Shown here: positions 37,357-45,958 of the stretch, piece after piece
How positions within the stretch are numbered: the first letter of the stretch is position 1
Layout: each line of letters opens with the position of its first letter
Source: Salipiger abyssi
GTDB lineage: Bacteria; Pseudomonadota; Alphaproteobacteria; Rhodobacterales; Rhodobacteraceae
Length of the DNA stretch: 64,000 nt
NCBI RefSeq assembly: GCF_001975705.1
Contig: NZ_CP015093.1
Span: 248,001-312,000, forward strand
Direction: 5' to 3'
Made by a program: the position numbers and the translations under genes
The notes under the pieces: model-generated
What the model saw: the letters and a program-made list of their open reading frames with translations, nothing else
Told to the model about the DNA's origin: nothing
The model's database searches: none

Positions 37357-38253
37357 TCAGGCCTCCGCCATCATCCCCTGATCCTGCGCCAGATCGCGCA
37401 TGCGCTTTTGCAGCTTTTCAAAGGCGCGCACCTCGATCTGCCGGATCCGCTCGCGGCTGACATCGTAGACGCCCGAGAGCTCCTCCAGCGTCACCGGCTG
37501 TTCGGCCAGACGGCGCTGGGTGAGAATGTCGCGCTCGCGCTCGTTCAGCACATCCATCGCCTGAGCCAGCATGGTTCGCCGCGCCTCAAGCTCGTTGCGC
37601 TCGGCGTAATCGGCGGCCTGGTCGGCGTCTTCGTCCTCCAGCCAGTCCTGCCACTGCATCGAGCCGTCGTCGTCGCTGCCCACGGTCGCGTTCAGCGAGG
37701 CGTCGCCACCCGACAGGCGCCGGTTCATCGAGATCACCTCGTCCTCGGTCACACCGAGATCGGTGGCAATCTTTTCGACATGCTCGGGGCGCAGATCGCC
37801 CTCTTCCAGCGCGCCGATGCGCGACTTGGCCTTGCGCAGGTTGAAGAACAGCTTCTTCTGCGCCGAGGTGGTGCCGAGCTTCACCAGCGACCACGACCGC
37901 AGGATATATTCCTGAATCGACGCGCGGATCCACCACATCGCATAGGTCGCCAGGCGAAAGCCCTTTTCCGGGTCGAAGCGTTTGACCGCCTGCATCAGGC
38001 CGACATTGGCCTCGGAGATCACCTCAGCCTGCGGCAACCCATAGCCGCGATAGCCCATGGCGATCTTGGCCGCGAGGCGCAGGTGGCTGGTGACCAGCTT
38101 ATGCGCGGACGGCGCATCCTGATCCTCGACCCAGCGCTTGGCCAGCATGTATTCTTCTTCCGGTTCCAGAAGCGGAAACTTCCGGATCTCGGACAGGTAC
38201 CGGCTCAGGCCCGCTTCGGGCGATGGTGCCGGGAGATTGGCATAATTACTCAC
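37357..38253 (-). CDS. rpoH: RNA polymerase sigma-32 factor (heat shock)
   Basis: 298 aa. It contains the RpoH box Q-R-R-L-A-like region near residue 130-145 (Q-K-K-L-F-F-N-L-R), region 2 (T-Y-A-M-W-W-I-R-A-S-I-Q-E-Y-I-L-R-S-W) and region 4 (S-R-E-R-I-R-Q-I-E-V). It directs heat and oxidative stress transcription. Rhodobacterales commonly have two RpoH copies; which paralogue this is cannot be told here. A promoter candidate lies at 38,416-38,443. Confidence 0.95.
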   Translation of the reverse strand: MSNYANLPAPSPEAGLSRYLSEIRKFPLLEPEEEYMLAKRWVEDQDAPSAHKLVTSHLRLAAKIAMGYRGYGLPQAEVISEANVGLMQAVKRFDPEKGFRLATYAMWWIRASIQEYILRSWSLVKLGTTSAQKKLFFNLRKAKSRIGALEEGDLRPEHVEKIATDLGVTEDEVISMNRRLSGGDASLNATVGSDDDGSMQWQDWLEDEDADQAADYAERNELEARRTMLAQAMDVLNERERDILTQRRLAEQPVTLEELSGVYDVSRERIRQIEVRAFEKLQKRMRDLAQDQGMMAEA

Positions 38254-38415
38254 CTACCCTGATCCTCCAATGTTACGGGTCTTAACATCCCAGATGGGGC
38301 TGCCCCGTGTGAATTTCAAGCCCTATGGCGCTTATGGCTTTTGGCTTTCTACGACGCTAACGCAGCTTTCCGTCGGACGGATCCGCCAAAATGACGCGCT
38401 CACCACATTGGGAAG

Positions 38416-38443
38416 TTTATATCAATCGTGCGCTGATGTTGAA
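38416..38443 (-). promoter_or_regulatory. Candidate promoter of rpoH
   Basis: Read on the minus strand, TTCAAC and TATAAA are separated by 16 bases, about 160 bases before the rpoH start codon, leaving a long leader. This is by eye only. Confidence 0.3.
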
Positions 38444-38479
38444 ATGCGCAAAATAGACACGCGCTATGTGCGAAAATGA

Positions 38480-39517
38480 TCAGCTCGCGCCGATATCCCG
38501 CAACGCGCCCAGCAGCGCGGCCATATCCTCGGGCAGCGGCGCCTCGAAGCGCAGATGCGCGCCGGTCACCGGATGCGCGAATCCCAGCTCGGCGGCATGC
38601 AGCGCCTGGCGGGTGAAGCCGCTCACCGCCTCCGTCGCCTGCGGCCCCAGCGCCTTGAGCGGCGGCTTGCGGCGCCCGCCATAGACCGGATCGCCCACCA
38701 GCCCGTGCCCGGCATGGGCCATGTGCACGCGAATCTGATGCGTCCGCCCGGTCTCCAGCCGGCATTCCACCAGCGCCATGGCGGGCGGCGTGCCGAAGCT
38801 CTCCAGCACCCGTGCGCGGGTCACCGCGTGCCGCCCCTGCCCGTCGAAATAGACCGCCTGACGCTGGCGATCGGTCCTGTGCCGCGCCAGCCCCGACTGG
38901 ATGCGGATCACCCCGCCGGGCTCCACCGAGACACCGCGCGTGCCCACCAGCCGCGGATCGCCCGCATCGGGCACACCGTAAACCACCGCGAGATAGGCGC
39001 GCTCGGCGCTATGCGCCTCGAACTGCGCCGCAAGCCCGTGATGCGCGCGATCCGATTTCGCCACCACCAGCAGGCCGGAGGTGTCCTTGTCGATCCGGTG
39101 CACGATACCCGGCCGCGCCACCCCGCCAACGCCGGAAAGCGCCCCGCCGAAATGATGCAGCAGCGCGTTGACCAGCGTGCCCGTGGGCGTGCCGGGCGCG
39201 GGATGCACCACCATGCCGGCGGGCTTGTTGACCACCACGAGGTCGGCATCTTCCCAGACGATCTCAAGCGGGATGTCCTCGGGGCCGATATGGCTCTCCT
39301 CGGCCTGCGGCACGGCGATGACGATCTCGTCGCCCTCGGCCACCTTGCCCTTGGGATCGCTCAGCACCTCGCCGCCGCGTGTCACCGCACCCTCGGCGAT
39401 GAGCTTTGCCAGCCGCGTGCGCGACAGCGCCGCTGCCTCTGGCACATCGCGCGCCAGCGCCTTATCAAGGCGCGGCGGCGGGGCCTCGCCGATGACGATG
39501 CGCAGAGGAGTGTCCAT
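38480..39517 (-). CDS. 23S rRNA pseudouridine synthase, RluA/RluD family, 345 aa
   Basis: An S4 domain (residues about 15-75) and the pseudouridine synthase core with H-R-I-D-K-D-T-S-G, whose Asp is catalytic. The C-terminal R-T-H-Q-I-R-V-H-M is also diagnostic. It probably modifies helix 69 uridines, as RluD does, though RluC-type activity cannot be excluded. Its start codon ATG at 39,517 overlaps the divergent gene's ATG within the single tetramer CATG. Confidence 0.93.
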   Translation of the reverse strand: MDTPLRIVIGEAPPPRLDKALARDVPEAAALSRTRLAKLIAEGAVTRGGEVLSDPKGKVAEGDEIVIAVPQAEESHIGPEDIPLEIVWEDADLVVVNKPAGMVVHPAPGTPTGTLVNALLHHFGGALSGVGGVARPGIVHRIDKDTSGLLVVAKSDRAHHGLAAQFEAHSAERAYLAVVYGVPDAGDPRLVGTRGVSVEPGGVIRIQSGLARHRTDRQRQAVYFDGQGRHAVTRARVLESFGTPPAMALVECRLETGRTHQIRVHMAHAGHGLVGDPVYGGRRKPPLKALGPQATEAVSGFTRQALHAAELGFAHPVTGAHLRFEAPLPEDMAALLGALRDIGAS

Positions 39518-39827
39518 GTCCCAGACTCCAGACCCGGAAAAGCTGCCCGAACCGGCCAATCTGCGCTTTCTGCGCCTGCTGGTGACGGTGCTCACGGGCG
39601 TGATGATCGCCGGGCTTCTAACCATCCTCGCGATGATTGTCATCTCCTACCGCAGCGCCCGCGCGCCCTTGCCCGAGATCATCACCCTGCCCGGCGGCGC
39701 CATCGCCACCGCCTACACCCAGGGGTCGGACTGGTATGCGGTGGTGACCGAGAGCGACGAGATCCTGATCTTCGACCGCGCCAGCGGCGATCTGCGCCAG
39801 ACCATCCGGATCGAGTCGCAGCGCTGA
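39516..39827 (+). CDS. DUF6476-type small membrane protein, 103 aa
   Basis: One transmembrane helix (residues about 22-44) and a C-terminal beta-rich domain ending I-E-S-Q-R. AGAGGAG at 39,504-39,510 is a strong Shine-Dalgarno sequence and lies inside the first codons of the divergent rluD-like gene. Small proteins like this next to rluD are, to my recollection, conserved in Rhodobacterales. The function is unknown. Confidence 0.8.
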   Translation: MSQTPDPEKLPEPANLRFLRLLVTVLTGVMIAGLLTILAMIVISYRSARAPLPEIITLPGGAIATAYTQGSDWYAVVTESDEILIFDRASGDLRQTIRIESQR

Positions 39828-40013
39828 GAACCGAGCGGATGGCGTCATTCACGCCCGCGCCGTATTCGCATCCGCGCCGTAAATGCGCATCCGCCCGTAA
39901 AAGGGATTCCGGCGCCGCTGTCAGCCGCAAGACTACAATCCTGCCACAATACTGGGGAATGGCCCCCTTTGTCCGAATTCATGCAGCGAAACCGGAGTGT
40001 ATTTTCGCGCTTA

Positions 40014-40041
40014 TTGCATGTCCAAGAAATTAACGAATAAT
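40014..40041 (+). promoter_or_regulatory. Candidate promoter of the RTX-repeat gene
   Basis: TTGCAT at 40,014-40,019 and AATAAT at 40,036-40,041, spaced 16 bases, precede the gene by 35 bases. Confidence 0.4.
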
Positions 40042-40075
40042 GAATCCGGTGTCAGTATGATTGGAGATCGGAAAT

Positions 40076-41239
40076 ATGGAAGTGCTTTTGCTGCTCGGGC
40101 TTGCCACATTTGGCATCGGATTTATCTCTCCATCAGACAATGACGACGACAGCGACGACGCCGTGCCCGACGATGATGGCGATACCGGCGGGGAACCTTC
40201 TACGGGTGACGATTCCGACGAGACGATCACCGGGACGGACGGTGACGACACGATCGCCGGCGGGCCCACCGACCTGATGGATTTCATCGTTCGCGCAGGG
40301 GCCGGAAACGATCTGATCGAAATCGAAGATGAGGCGCTATATTCCGGCGAGACGCAAACCGATGTGCGTGGCGAGAGCGGCGACGACACGATCTTCGCTG
40401 GAAGTCTGGCTCGGCATTTCGAACTCGATGGCGGCGAAGACAATGATAATATTATCGTTTCCGGGACGGCCGGCACTGGCCTGATCGACGGCGGAGACGG
40501 CAACGACACAATCTCCTTCACCCCAGGCGGGATCCTGGTCGATGGAGGAGACGGCGACGATCTGATTACAACCGATGGGGAATTCTTCGGCGAAGTTTCC
40601 ACGATACACGGGGGCGACGGCGATGACACATTGGCCAGCGATGCCCTGAACACCGCCGTCTATGGGGACGCGGGCAATGACGTCGTCATGGCGTTCAGCC
40701 AGAATTGGCAAGGCACGGCCTATTACACGAGTTTCGATGGCGGGGATGGCGACGACACCATCGTCATCGAGGAAAATGCGATCACCGGCGGCGATCCCGA
40801 AACCGGTACGTTCGACGGAACCTACGCCAATACGGTCAACGACATCTTTGGCGGTGCCGGGAGCGACACGTTCCAGGCAACTGTCAATGAGGGCATGTTG
40901 AGCGAAAGCGAGATACCAGATTATTTTATCGACAATGTTCTTCAGGAGGATGGCACGCTGCTGCTCGACGTCACGCGGATCGCCGATTTCGAGCCGGGTG
41001 TCGATATGCTCCTGATCGACGGCGATCCGCTGGATGACGGCTTTACGCTTTCCAATGCGCGAATCGAATATACTGCCGATGCCGAGGGCAATGCCGGCTC
41101 GGAGGTGATCCTGCGTTACGAAAGCGAAACGGACTCCGCCCGCGATGTGGTGATCACTCTGGACGGGGCCACGGTAACCTGGGACGATATCGCCTTCAGC
41201 GGCGACCAGATCCCGGAGCTGGCGCCAATCGCCGCATAA
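40076..41239 (+). CDS. Acidic RTX-type calcium-binding repeat protein, 387 aa
   Basis: About six G-G-x-G-x-D nonapeptide-like repeats (such as G-G-D-G-N-D-T-I and G-G-D-G-D-D-T-L) bind calcium in a beta-roll. A very short hydrophobic N-terminus (M-E-V-L-L-L-L-G-L-A) is followed by a strongly acidic stretch (D-N-D-D-D-S-D-D). There is no typical cleavage site, so the N-terminus may anchor it or the protein may leave by type I secretion. The C-terminal part is beta-rich without an enzyme motif. ATG 40,076 with GGAG upstream is chosen over TTG 40,061. Confidence 0.8.
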   Translation: MEVLLLLGLATFGIGFISPSDNDDDSDDAVPDDDGDTGGEPSTGDDSDETITGTDGDDTIAGGPTDLMDFIVRAGAGNDLIEIEDEALYSGETQTDVRGESGDDTIFAGSLARHFELDGGEDNDNIIVSGTAGTGLIDGGDGNDTISFTPGGILVDGGDGDDLITTDGEFFGEVSTIHGGDGDDTLASDALNTAVYGDAGNDVVMAFSQNWQGTAYYTSFDGGDGDDTIVIEENAITGGDPETGTFDGTYANTVNDIFGGAGSDTFQATVNEGMLSESEIPDYFIDNVLQEDGTLLLDVTRIADFEPGVDMLLIDGDPLDDGFTLSNARIEYTADAEGNAGSEVILRYESETDSARDVVITLDGATVTWDDIAFSGDQIPELAPIAA

Positions 41240-41248
41240 CGGCACAGC

Positions 41249-41262
41249 AAGCGGCGCCGCTT
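41249..41262. repeat. 14-bp perfect palindrome after the RTX gene
   Basis: AAGCGGC/GCCGCTT begins 10 bases after the stop. No loop or T-run makes it a convincing terminator. Confidence 0.35.
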
Positions 41263-41406
41263 CCGCTCACCGGCCGGCGCCCTTCCGGCAAATCCGGCAG
41301 TTTTTAGCGCACCCCACCGGGCGCCATCACGCGTGCAGCGCTGCCCCGGCACCAGGGGCGCGGTCGGTGACGTGTTTGATTTCCAGATTGAATGTCAGAG
41401 GGAAAG

Positions 41407-41490
41407 TGGTGGGCGACCTTGGAATCGAACCAAGCGTGCGTCTCCGCGAGGGAGTTACAGTCCCCTGCCACACCTTGCGGCCTGTCGCCC
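41407..41490 (-). tRNA. tRNA-Tyr (anticodon GTA)
   Basis: On the minus strand the acceptor GGGCGAC pairs with GTCGCCC, the discriminator is A and CCA is encoded. The D stem GCC/GGC, the anticodon loop CTGTAAC, a long variable arm (class II) and the T arm CTTGG-TTCGATT-CCAAG are all present. It faces away from the rlmB gene. Confidence 0.93.
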
Positions 41491-41619
41491 ACTTTCCCGC
41501 CGGTGACCCGGCGTGGTGGGCTGATTACAGTCGACCAAAACCATCGTCAACAGGAAAATCCCTTGCGATGCGGACAGCAGAGAGGCAAGGGAACGGCACC
41601 GCAGGAAAAGGGGCGTGTC

Positions 41620-42399
41620 ATGGCGAAAAAACCGAAATGGGTGGTGGAAAAGGAGCAGGCGAAAAAGGCCCGCTCCGCGGAAACCGTCTGGCTCTTCGGT
41701 CTGCACGCGGTGCGCGACGCGCTGGTGAATCCGCGCCGCGAGAAGCTGCGCCTGATCGTGACGCCCAACGCGCAGATAAAACTCGCCGACGCCATCGAAG
41801 CGGCAGGCATCGCCCCCGAGATCCACGACCCGCGCAAGTTCCAGGCGCCGCTCGATCCGCAATCGGTGCATCAGGGGGCGGCATTGGAGGTCAAACCGCT
41901 CGACTGGGGGCGACTCGCCGATGTGGCGCTCGGCGACGGCACCCGCCCGCCCCGGCTGGTGCTGCTCGACCGGGTGACCGATCCGCATAACGTCGGCGCC
42001 ATCCTGCGCTCCGCGGAGGTGTTCGGCGCGCAGGCGGTGATCGGCACGTTGCACCATTCGGCGCCCGAAACCGGGGCGCTGGCCAAGACCGCAAGCGGCG
42101 CGCTCGAACGCCAGCCCTATCTGCGCGAACGCAACCTCGCCGATACGATCCACGCGCTTCAGGAGATGGGCTATCTGGTGCTCGGGCTCGACGGCGAGGC
42201 CGAAGGCACCATCGAAGAGGCGCTCGACGGGCTGCGCGACCGCGCCGTGGCGCTGGTGCTGGGGGCCGAAGGTCCGGGTCTTCGGGAAAAGACGAAAGAC
42301 ACCGTGGACCGGCTGGTGCGCATCGACTTCGCCGGGGGGTTCGGCTCGCTCAATGTCTCGAACGCGGCGGCGGTCGCGCTCTATGCAGCGCGCCCGTAA
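41620..42399 (+). CDS. rlmB: TrmH-family 23S rRNA 2'-O-methyltransferase (RlmB-like), 259 aa
   Basis: SpoU motifs are complete: D-R-V-T-D-P-H-N-V-G-A-I-L-R-S-A (motif 1), L-V-L-G-A-E-G-P-G-L (motif 2) and S-L-N-V-S-N-A-A-A (motif 3). An N-terminal substrate-binding domain (G-L-H-A-V-R-D-A) is present. It probably makes Gm2251. ATG 41,620 is chosen since M-A-K-K-P-K begins the family; the longer frame runs through the tRNA. Its last 24 bases are duplicated just after the stop. Confidence 0.9.
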   Translation: MAKKPKWVVEKEQAKKARSAETVWLFGLHAVRDALVNPRREKLRLIVTPNAQIKLADAIEAAGIAPEIHDPRKFQAPLDPQSVHQGAALEVKPLDWGRLADVALGDGTRPPRLVLLDRVTDPHNVGAILRSAEVFGAQAVIGTLHHSAPETGALAKTASGALERQPYLRERNLADTIHALQEMGYLVLGLDGEAEGTIEEALDGLRDRAVALVLGAEGPGLREKTKDTVDRLVRIDFAGGFGSLNVSNAAAVALYAARP

Positions 42400-42427
42400 A
42401 TCAGCGCTCTATGCAGCGCGCCCGTAA
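42376..42427. repeat. 24-bp direct duplication at the rlmB 3' end
   Basis: The same 24 bases, ending in TAA, occur at 42,376-42,399 and 42,404-42,427, separated by ATCA. The second copy repeats the final codons and the stop. Confidence 0.9.
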
Positions 42428-42489
42428 CCTCGCCTGATCTTCCCGACCGGCGCTTGCAGCCTGCCCCGCGCCGGCCCATATCGGATCCC

Positions 42490-42786
42490 ATGCCGACCAC
42501 CAAGATCGCCACCTGTTCCTATTGCGGCACCCGCGCCGCGCTGATCCTCGATGCCGGGCGGCACGAGCTGGTCTGCGCCTCCTGTGGCGCGCCGCTGCAC
42601 GAGCTGAAACAGCTCCGCCCCGAGCGGGTCGAACGCGACGCCCCGCGCCACCGCCCTTCGGCCTTTCGCGAAAACCCGAAAAAGCGCCACAAGGCGCCGC
42701 GGAAGGCCAAGACAAAAAAGAAGAAATCCTTCGGCAGGAAAGCCGCCAAGGGGCTTTTTGACCTGCTCGACGACATCTTCGACTGA
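42490..42786 (+). CDS. Small zinc-ribbon protein with basic tail, 98 aa
   Basis: C-S-Y-C-G (residues 9-13) and C-A-S-C-G (29-33) form a zinc ribbon. The middle is rich in Arg/Pro and the region 60-85 is strongly basic (K-K-R-H-K, K-T-K-K-K-K), ending L-L-D-D-I-F-D. It may bind nucleic acid. Function unknown. Confidence 0.8.
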   Translation: MPTTKIATCSYCGTRAALILDAGRHELVCASCGAPLHELKQLRPERVERDAPRHRPSAFRENPKKRHKAPRKAKTKKKKSFGRKAAKGLFDLLDDIFD

Positions 42787-42795
42787 CCCCGGCCC

Positions 42796-42817
42796 TTCAT
42801 CTTTCTCCAAATACTCC
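42796..42817. other. Intergenic motif before ribB
   Basis: A TTCATCTTTCTCC...ATACTCC stretch of the type that, as I recall, recurs between genes in Rhodobacterales. Only one copy is seen in this window. Confidence 0.3.
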
Positions 42818-42921
42818 AAAAGCCGTGGTCACCGCCACGCGCAAAGCGGCCCGACTCAAAACCGCCCTAGCCATTTCCGCCGGTTTCTCTTATCTGGCAG
42901 GAACGATACAGGAGGCGCGAG

Positions 42922-44046
42922 ATGGCCGATTACGAAACCCCGGGGCCCGTCGAGACGGACTGGACGGATGCGATTTCCTCGGTCGAGGAGATCATCGAGG
43001 ATGCCCGCAACGGGCGCATGTTCATCCTGGTCGATCATGAAGACCGCGAGAACGAGGGCGATCTGGTGATCCCCGCGCAATGGGCGACCCCCGACGCAAT
43101 CAATTTCATGGCCACTCACGGGCGCGGGCTGATCTGCCTCTCGATGACGGCGGAGCGCTGCGACCAGCTCGGCCTCCAGCTCATGTCCACCAACAATTCC
43201 TCGCGCCACGAGACCGCCTTCACCATCTCGATCGAGGCGCGCGAGGGGGTCACCACCGGCATCTCCGCCGCCGACCGCGCCAAGACCGTGGCCGTGGCCA
43301 TCGACGCCGCCAAGGGCGCGCAGGATATCGCGACCCCCGGCCATGTCTTTCCGCTGCGCGCCAAATCCGGCGGCGTGCTGGTGCGCGCCGGCCATACCGA
43401 GGCGGCGGTCGACGTCTCGCGCCTCGCCGGGCTCAACCCCGCGGGCGTGATCTGCGAGATCATGAACGAGGACGGCACCATGTCGCGCCTGCCCGAGCTG
43501 GTCGCCTTCGCGCAGCGCCACGGGCTCAAGATCGGCACCATCTCCGACCTGATCTCCTACCGCCGCCGCAACGACAACCTCGTGCGCGCCGAGAAGGAAG
43601 AGACCGTCAGCCTGGAATTCGGCGGCGAATGGCAGATGCGCATCTACAGCGACACCACCCATGGCGACGAGCATATCGTGCTCAGCAAGGGCGACATCAC
43701 CACGCCGGAACCGGTGCTGGTGCGCATGCATGCGATGGATCCGATGATGGATATCGTCGGCACCGGCCATCCCGGCCGCGCCGACGAGTTCCGCGACGCC
43801 ATGCATGCCGTGGCCGAGGAAGGCCGGGGCGTCGTGGTGCTCTTGCGCGACACCGCGATGAAGCTCGACCCGCAGGAAGGCACCTCGCCCAAGACACTGC
43901 GGCAATACGGGCTCGGCGCGCAGATCCTCTCCTCGCTGGGCCTGTCCGAGCTCATCCTGCTGACCAATTCCCCCACCCCGAAGATCGTCGGGCTCGAGGC
44001 CTACGGGCTCGAGATCGTGGGCACCCGCAAGATCGGAGGCGCCTGA
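42922..44046 (+). CDS. ribB: 3,4-dihydroxy-2-butanone 4-phosphate synthase with degenerate GTP cyclohydrolase II-like domain
   Basis: The N-terminal RibB domain (residues about 20-220) has [10 protein letters not shown] and T-x-H-G-R-G-L-I-C. It makes the four-carbon precursor of riboflavin from ribulose 5-phosphate. The C-terminal ~150 aa aligns in outline with GTP cyclohydrolase II but lacks its zinc cysteines, so it should not hydrolyse GTP; fusions of this kind are called RibBX. AGGAGG lies upstream of the ATG. Its stop overlaps the ribH start (TGATG). No FMN riboswitch is visible upstream. Confidence 0.93.
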   Translation: MADYETPGPVETDWTDAISSVEEIIEDARNGRMFILVDHEDRENEGDLVIPAQWATPDAINFMATHGRGLICLSMTAERCDQLGLQLMSTNNSSRHETAFTISIEAREGVTTGISAADRAKTVAVAIDAAKGAQDIATPGHVFPLRAKSGGVLVRAGHTEAAVDVSRLAGLNPAGVICEIMNEDGTMSRLPELVAFAQRHGLKIGTISDLISYRRRNDNLVRAEKEETVSLEFGGEWQMRIYSDTTHGDEHIVLSKGDITTPEPVLVRMHAMDPMMDIVGTGHPGRADEFRDAMHAVAEEGRGVVVLLRDTAMKLDPQEGTSPKTLRQYGLGAQILSSLGLSELILLTNSPTPKIVGLEAYGLEIVGTRKIGGA

Positions 44047-44597
44047 TGGCCTCGAACGAAGAACATTACACCCTGCCGCGCCCGTCCTTCGACAAGCCGG
44101 TCAAGATCCTCATCGTCGTGGCGCCCTATTACAAGGACATCGCCAACGAGCTGGTGAAGGGCGCCACCGACGAGATCGAGGCCGCTGGCGGCTTTCACGA
44201 GGTGATCGAGGTGCCCGGCGCGCTGGAAGTGCCCACCGCCATCGGCATCGCCGAGCGCATGTCGAATTTCGACGGCTACGTGGCGCTCGGCTGCGTGATC
44301 CGGGGCGAGACCACCCATTACGAGACCGTGTGCAACGACAGCTCGCGCGCACTGGCGCTGCTGGGGCTCCAGGGGCTCTGCATCGGCAACGGCATCCTGA
44401 CCGTGGAAAACTACGAGCAGGCCCGCGTCCGCGCCGAGGCGGCGGGGCAGAACAAGGGCGGCGGCGCGGCCGCTGCGGCCTTGCATCTGCTCGCGCTGGC
44501 CCGTAGGTGGGGCGGCGCCCGCAAGGGGGTGGGATTCGTACCCGCCCGGGACGAGTTCCAGGTGGCGGGCGGCTCGCAAGGAAAAGACAGCGCATGA
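44046..44597 (+). CDS. ribH: 6,7-dimethyl-8-ribityllumazine synthase
   Basis: 183 aa. G-A-L-E-V-P near residue 58 and the catalytic region L-G-C-V-I-R-G-E-T-T-H-Y-E near 80-92 are intact. The C-terminal tail is longer than in compact RibH proteins. It condenses the RibB product with the pyrimidine intermediate. Its stop overlaps the nusB start by 4 bases. Confidence 0.95.
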   Translation: MASNEEHYTLPRPSFDKPVKILIVVAPYYKDIANELVKGATDEIEAAGGFHEVIEVPGALEVPTAIGIAERMSNFDGYVALGCVIRGETTHYETVCNDSSRALALLGLQGLCIGNGILTVENYEQARVRAEAAGQNKGGGAAAAALHLLALARRWGGARKGVGFVPARDEFQVAGGSQGKDSA

Positions 44598-45085
44598 CCA
44601 CCCCGGACGCACCCCCGGCCCTCTCCGGCAATCAGAAACGGCGGATGAAATCCGCCTCGCGGCTCTATGCCGTGCAGGCCCTCTACCAGATGGAGGCCGC
44701 CGGCCAGACCGCCGAGAAGGTGCAGTCCGAATTCCTCGATTACCGCTTCGGCGCCGAGATCGAGGAAGGTGTGGAGATGCTGGAGGGCGATATCGAGCTC
44801 TTCGGCAGCATCACCTCTTCGGCTGTGAACTGGCAGGCCAAGATCGACCAGATGACCGACCGGGCGCTGGTGGCGAAATGGCCCATCGCGCGCATCGACC
44901 CGACGCTGCGCGCCCTCTTCCGCGCCGCCGGGGCCGAGTTCGTCGACAGCGACGCGCCGCCCCGGGTGGTGATCTCGGAATATGTCGACGTGGCCCGCGC
45001 CTTCTTTCCCGAGGGCCGCGAGGCGAAATTCGTCAACGCCGTGCTCGACCACATGGCCCGCGAGGCAAAGCCCGAGGCGTTCTGA
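44594..45085 (+). CDS. nusB: Transcription antitermination protein NusB
   Basis: 163 aa. The all-helical NusB signature A-S-R-L-Y-A-V-Q-A-L-Y-Q-M opens it, and the C-terminal V-I-S-E-Y-V-D-V-A-R, K-F-V-N-A-V-L-D ends it. It works with NusE in rRNA antitermination. The ribH-nusB coupling is conserved in many bacteria. Confidence 0.95.
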   Translation: MTTPDAPPALSGNQKRRMKSASRLYAVQALYQMEAAGQTAEKVQSEFLDYRFGAEIEEGVEMLEGDIELFGSITSSAVNWQAKIDQMTDRALVAKWPIARIDPTLRALFRAAGAEFVDSDAPPRVVISEYVDVARAFFPEGREAKFVNAVLDHMAREAKPEAF

Positions 45086-45278
45086 GCGCGGCCCCGCCGC
45101 CGCTCTCCCGCACAATCACGACGGCAGCACCAGGTCGCGGGCCACCCTGCGACCCTGCGCCGCTTGCGCTTTGGCCAAAGACATTCCAGATTGGGGATAT
45201 AGCAGGCAGGGGCGCCGCTTTGCCCTTGCCAAACCGACGCGGCGCGATACCTTCTTTCGCGCAGCAAGGAGATCTACC

Positions 45279-45608
45279 ATGCCCCGCCTCGTGCGCCTCT
45301 ACATCCTGCAAGTCTTCGCCGGGTTCGGCCTGTCGACGGTCTTCGTCGGCCTGCTGCTCTGGCTGAACGTCGCAAATCTCTATCATCTCGTGACCCATTC
45401 GGAGGCCGGCCTGCTGGCGGTGTTCCTGCTGTGGCTGTTCAACGGGCTGGTCTTTGCCGGGGTGCAGTTCGCGATCACCATCATGCGGATGGAAGACAAG
45501 GGCACGCCCCCCGCCGGCGGCAAGCGCCAGCGCCTGACCACGCTCACCCCCGCGCCGGTGCCGGCGGAAGCGCCCGGCAACCGCAAGGCACGCCGCCGTC
45601 TGCTCTGA
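45279..45608 (+). CDS. Small two-helix membrane protein, 109 aa
   Basis: Two hydrophobic helices (residues about 7-33 and 43-68) and a basic C-terminal tail. ATG 45,279 with AAGGAG 7 bases upstream. The downstream terminator at 45,636 supports a real transcript end. I do not know its function, but the sequence is protein-like. Confidence 0.75.
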   Translation: MPRLVRLYILQVFAGFGLSTVFVGLLLWLNVANLYHLVTHSEAGLLAVFLLWLFNGLVFAGVQFAITIMRMEDKGTPPAGGKRQRLTTLTPAPVPAEAPGNRKARRRLL

Positions 45609-45635
45609 GCGCGGCCTCCGCAGAGACCTTGAACG

Positions 45636-45659
45636 AAAGCGCCCCGAGGGGCGCTTTTT
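45636..45659 (+). terminator. Rho-independent terminator
   Basis: AAAGCGCCCC and GGGGCGCTTT pair around a 2-base loop, followed by a T-run, 27 bases after the membrane-protein gene. Confidence 0.88.
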
Positions 45660-45930
45660 CGTTTCGGATCAATCTATTGGGAAATCTGCGGCGGGAACCA
45701 CACCAACCGTGAGGTTATCTCATTCCCGAGGACCTGTATATACAGGTGGGCGCCAGGTAACCAGACCACGGTCCGGACAGAGCCAGCTCCCTCGGAATTG
45801 CTTAAGGCCACCGGAATGCAACCATGACACGAGAAGGGCAGAACCCGCCTGACCCCGAGATAGGATGCCGATGCGGGCGCGGCAAGAGCCCATCGCGCAA
45901 ATCGTGACCGCAGCCCGCGCGCTTGCATTT

Positions 45931-45945
45931 GTTCACGTAATGTTC
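45931..45945 (+). promoter_or_regulatory. LexA (SOS) box upstream of mmcB
   Basis: GTTC-ACGTAAT-GTTC exactly fits the alphaproteobacterial LexA direct repeat GTTC-N7-GTTC. It ends 13 bases before the start codon. Confidence 0.85.
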
Positions 45946-45958
45946 ATACTCTTCGCTC

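Noticed and set aside
42787..42921. FMN riboswitch before ribB
   Set aside because: None of the conserved RFN helices or core bases are visible.
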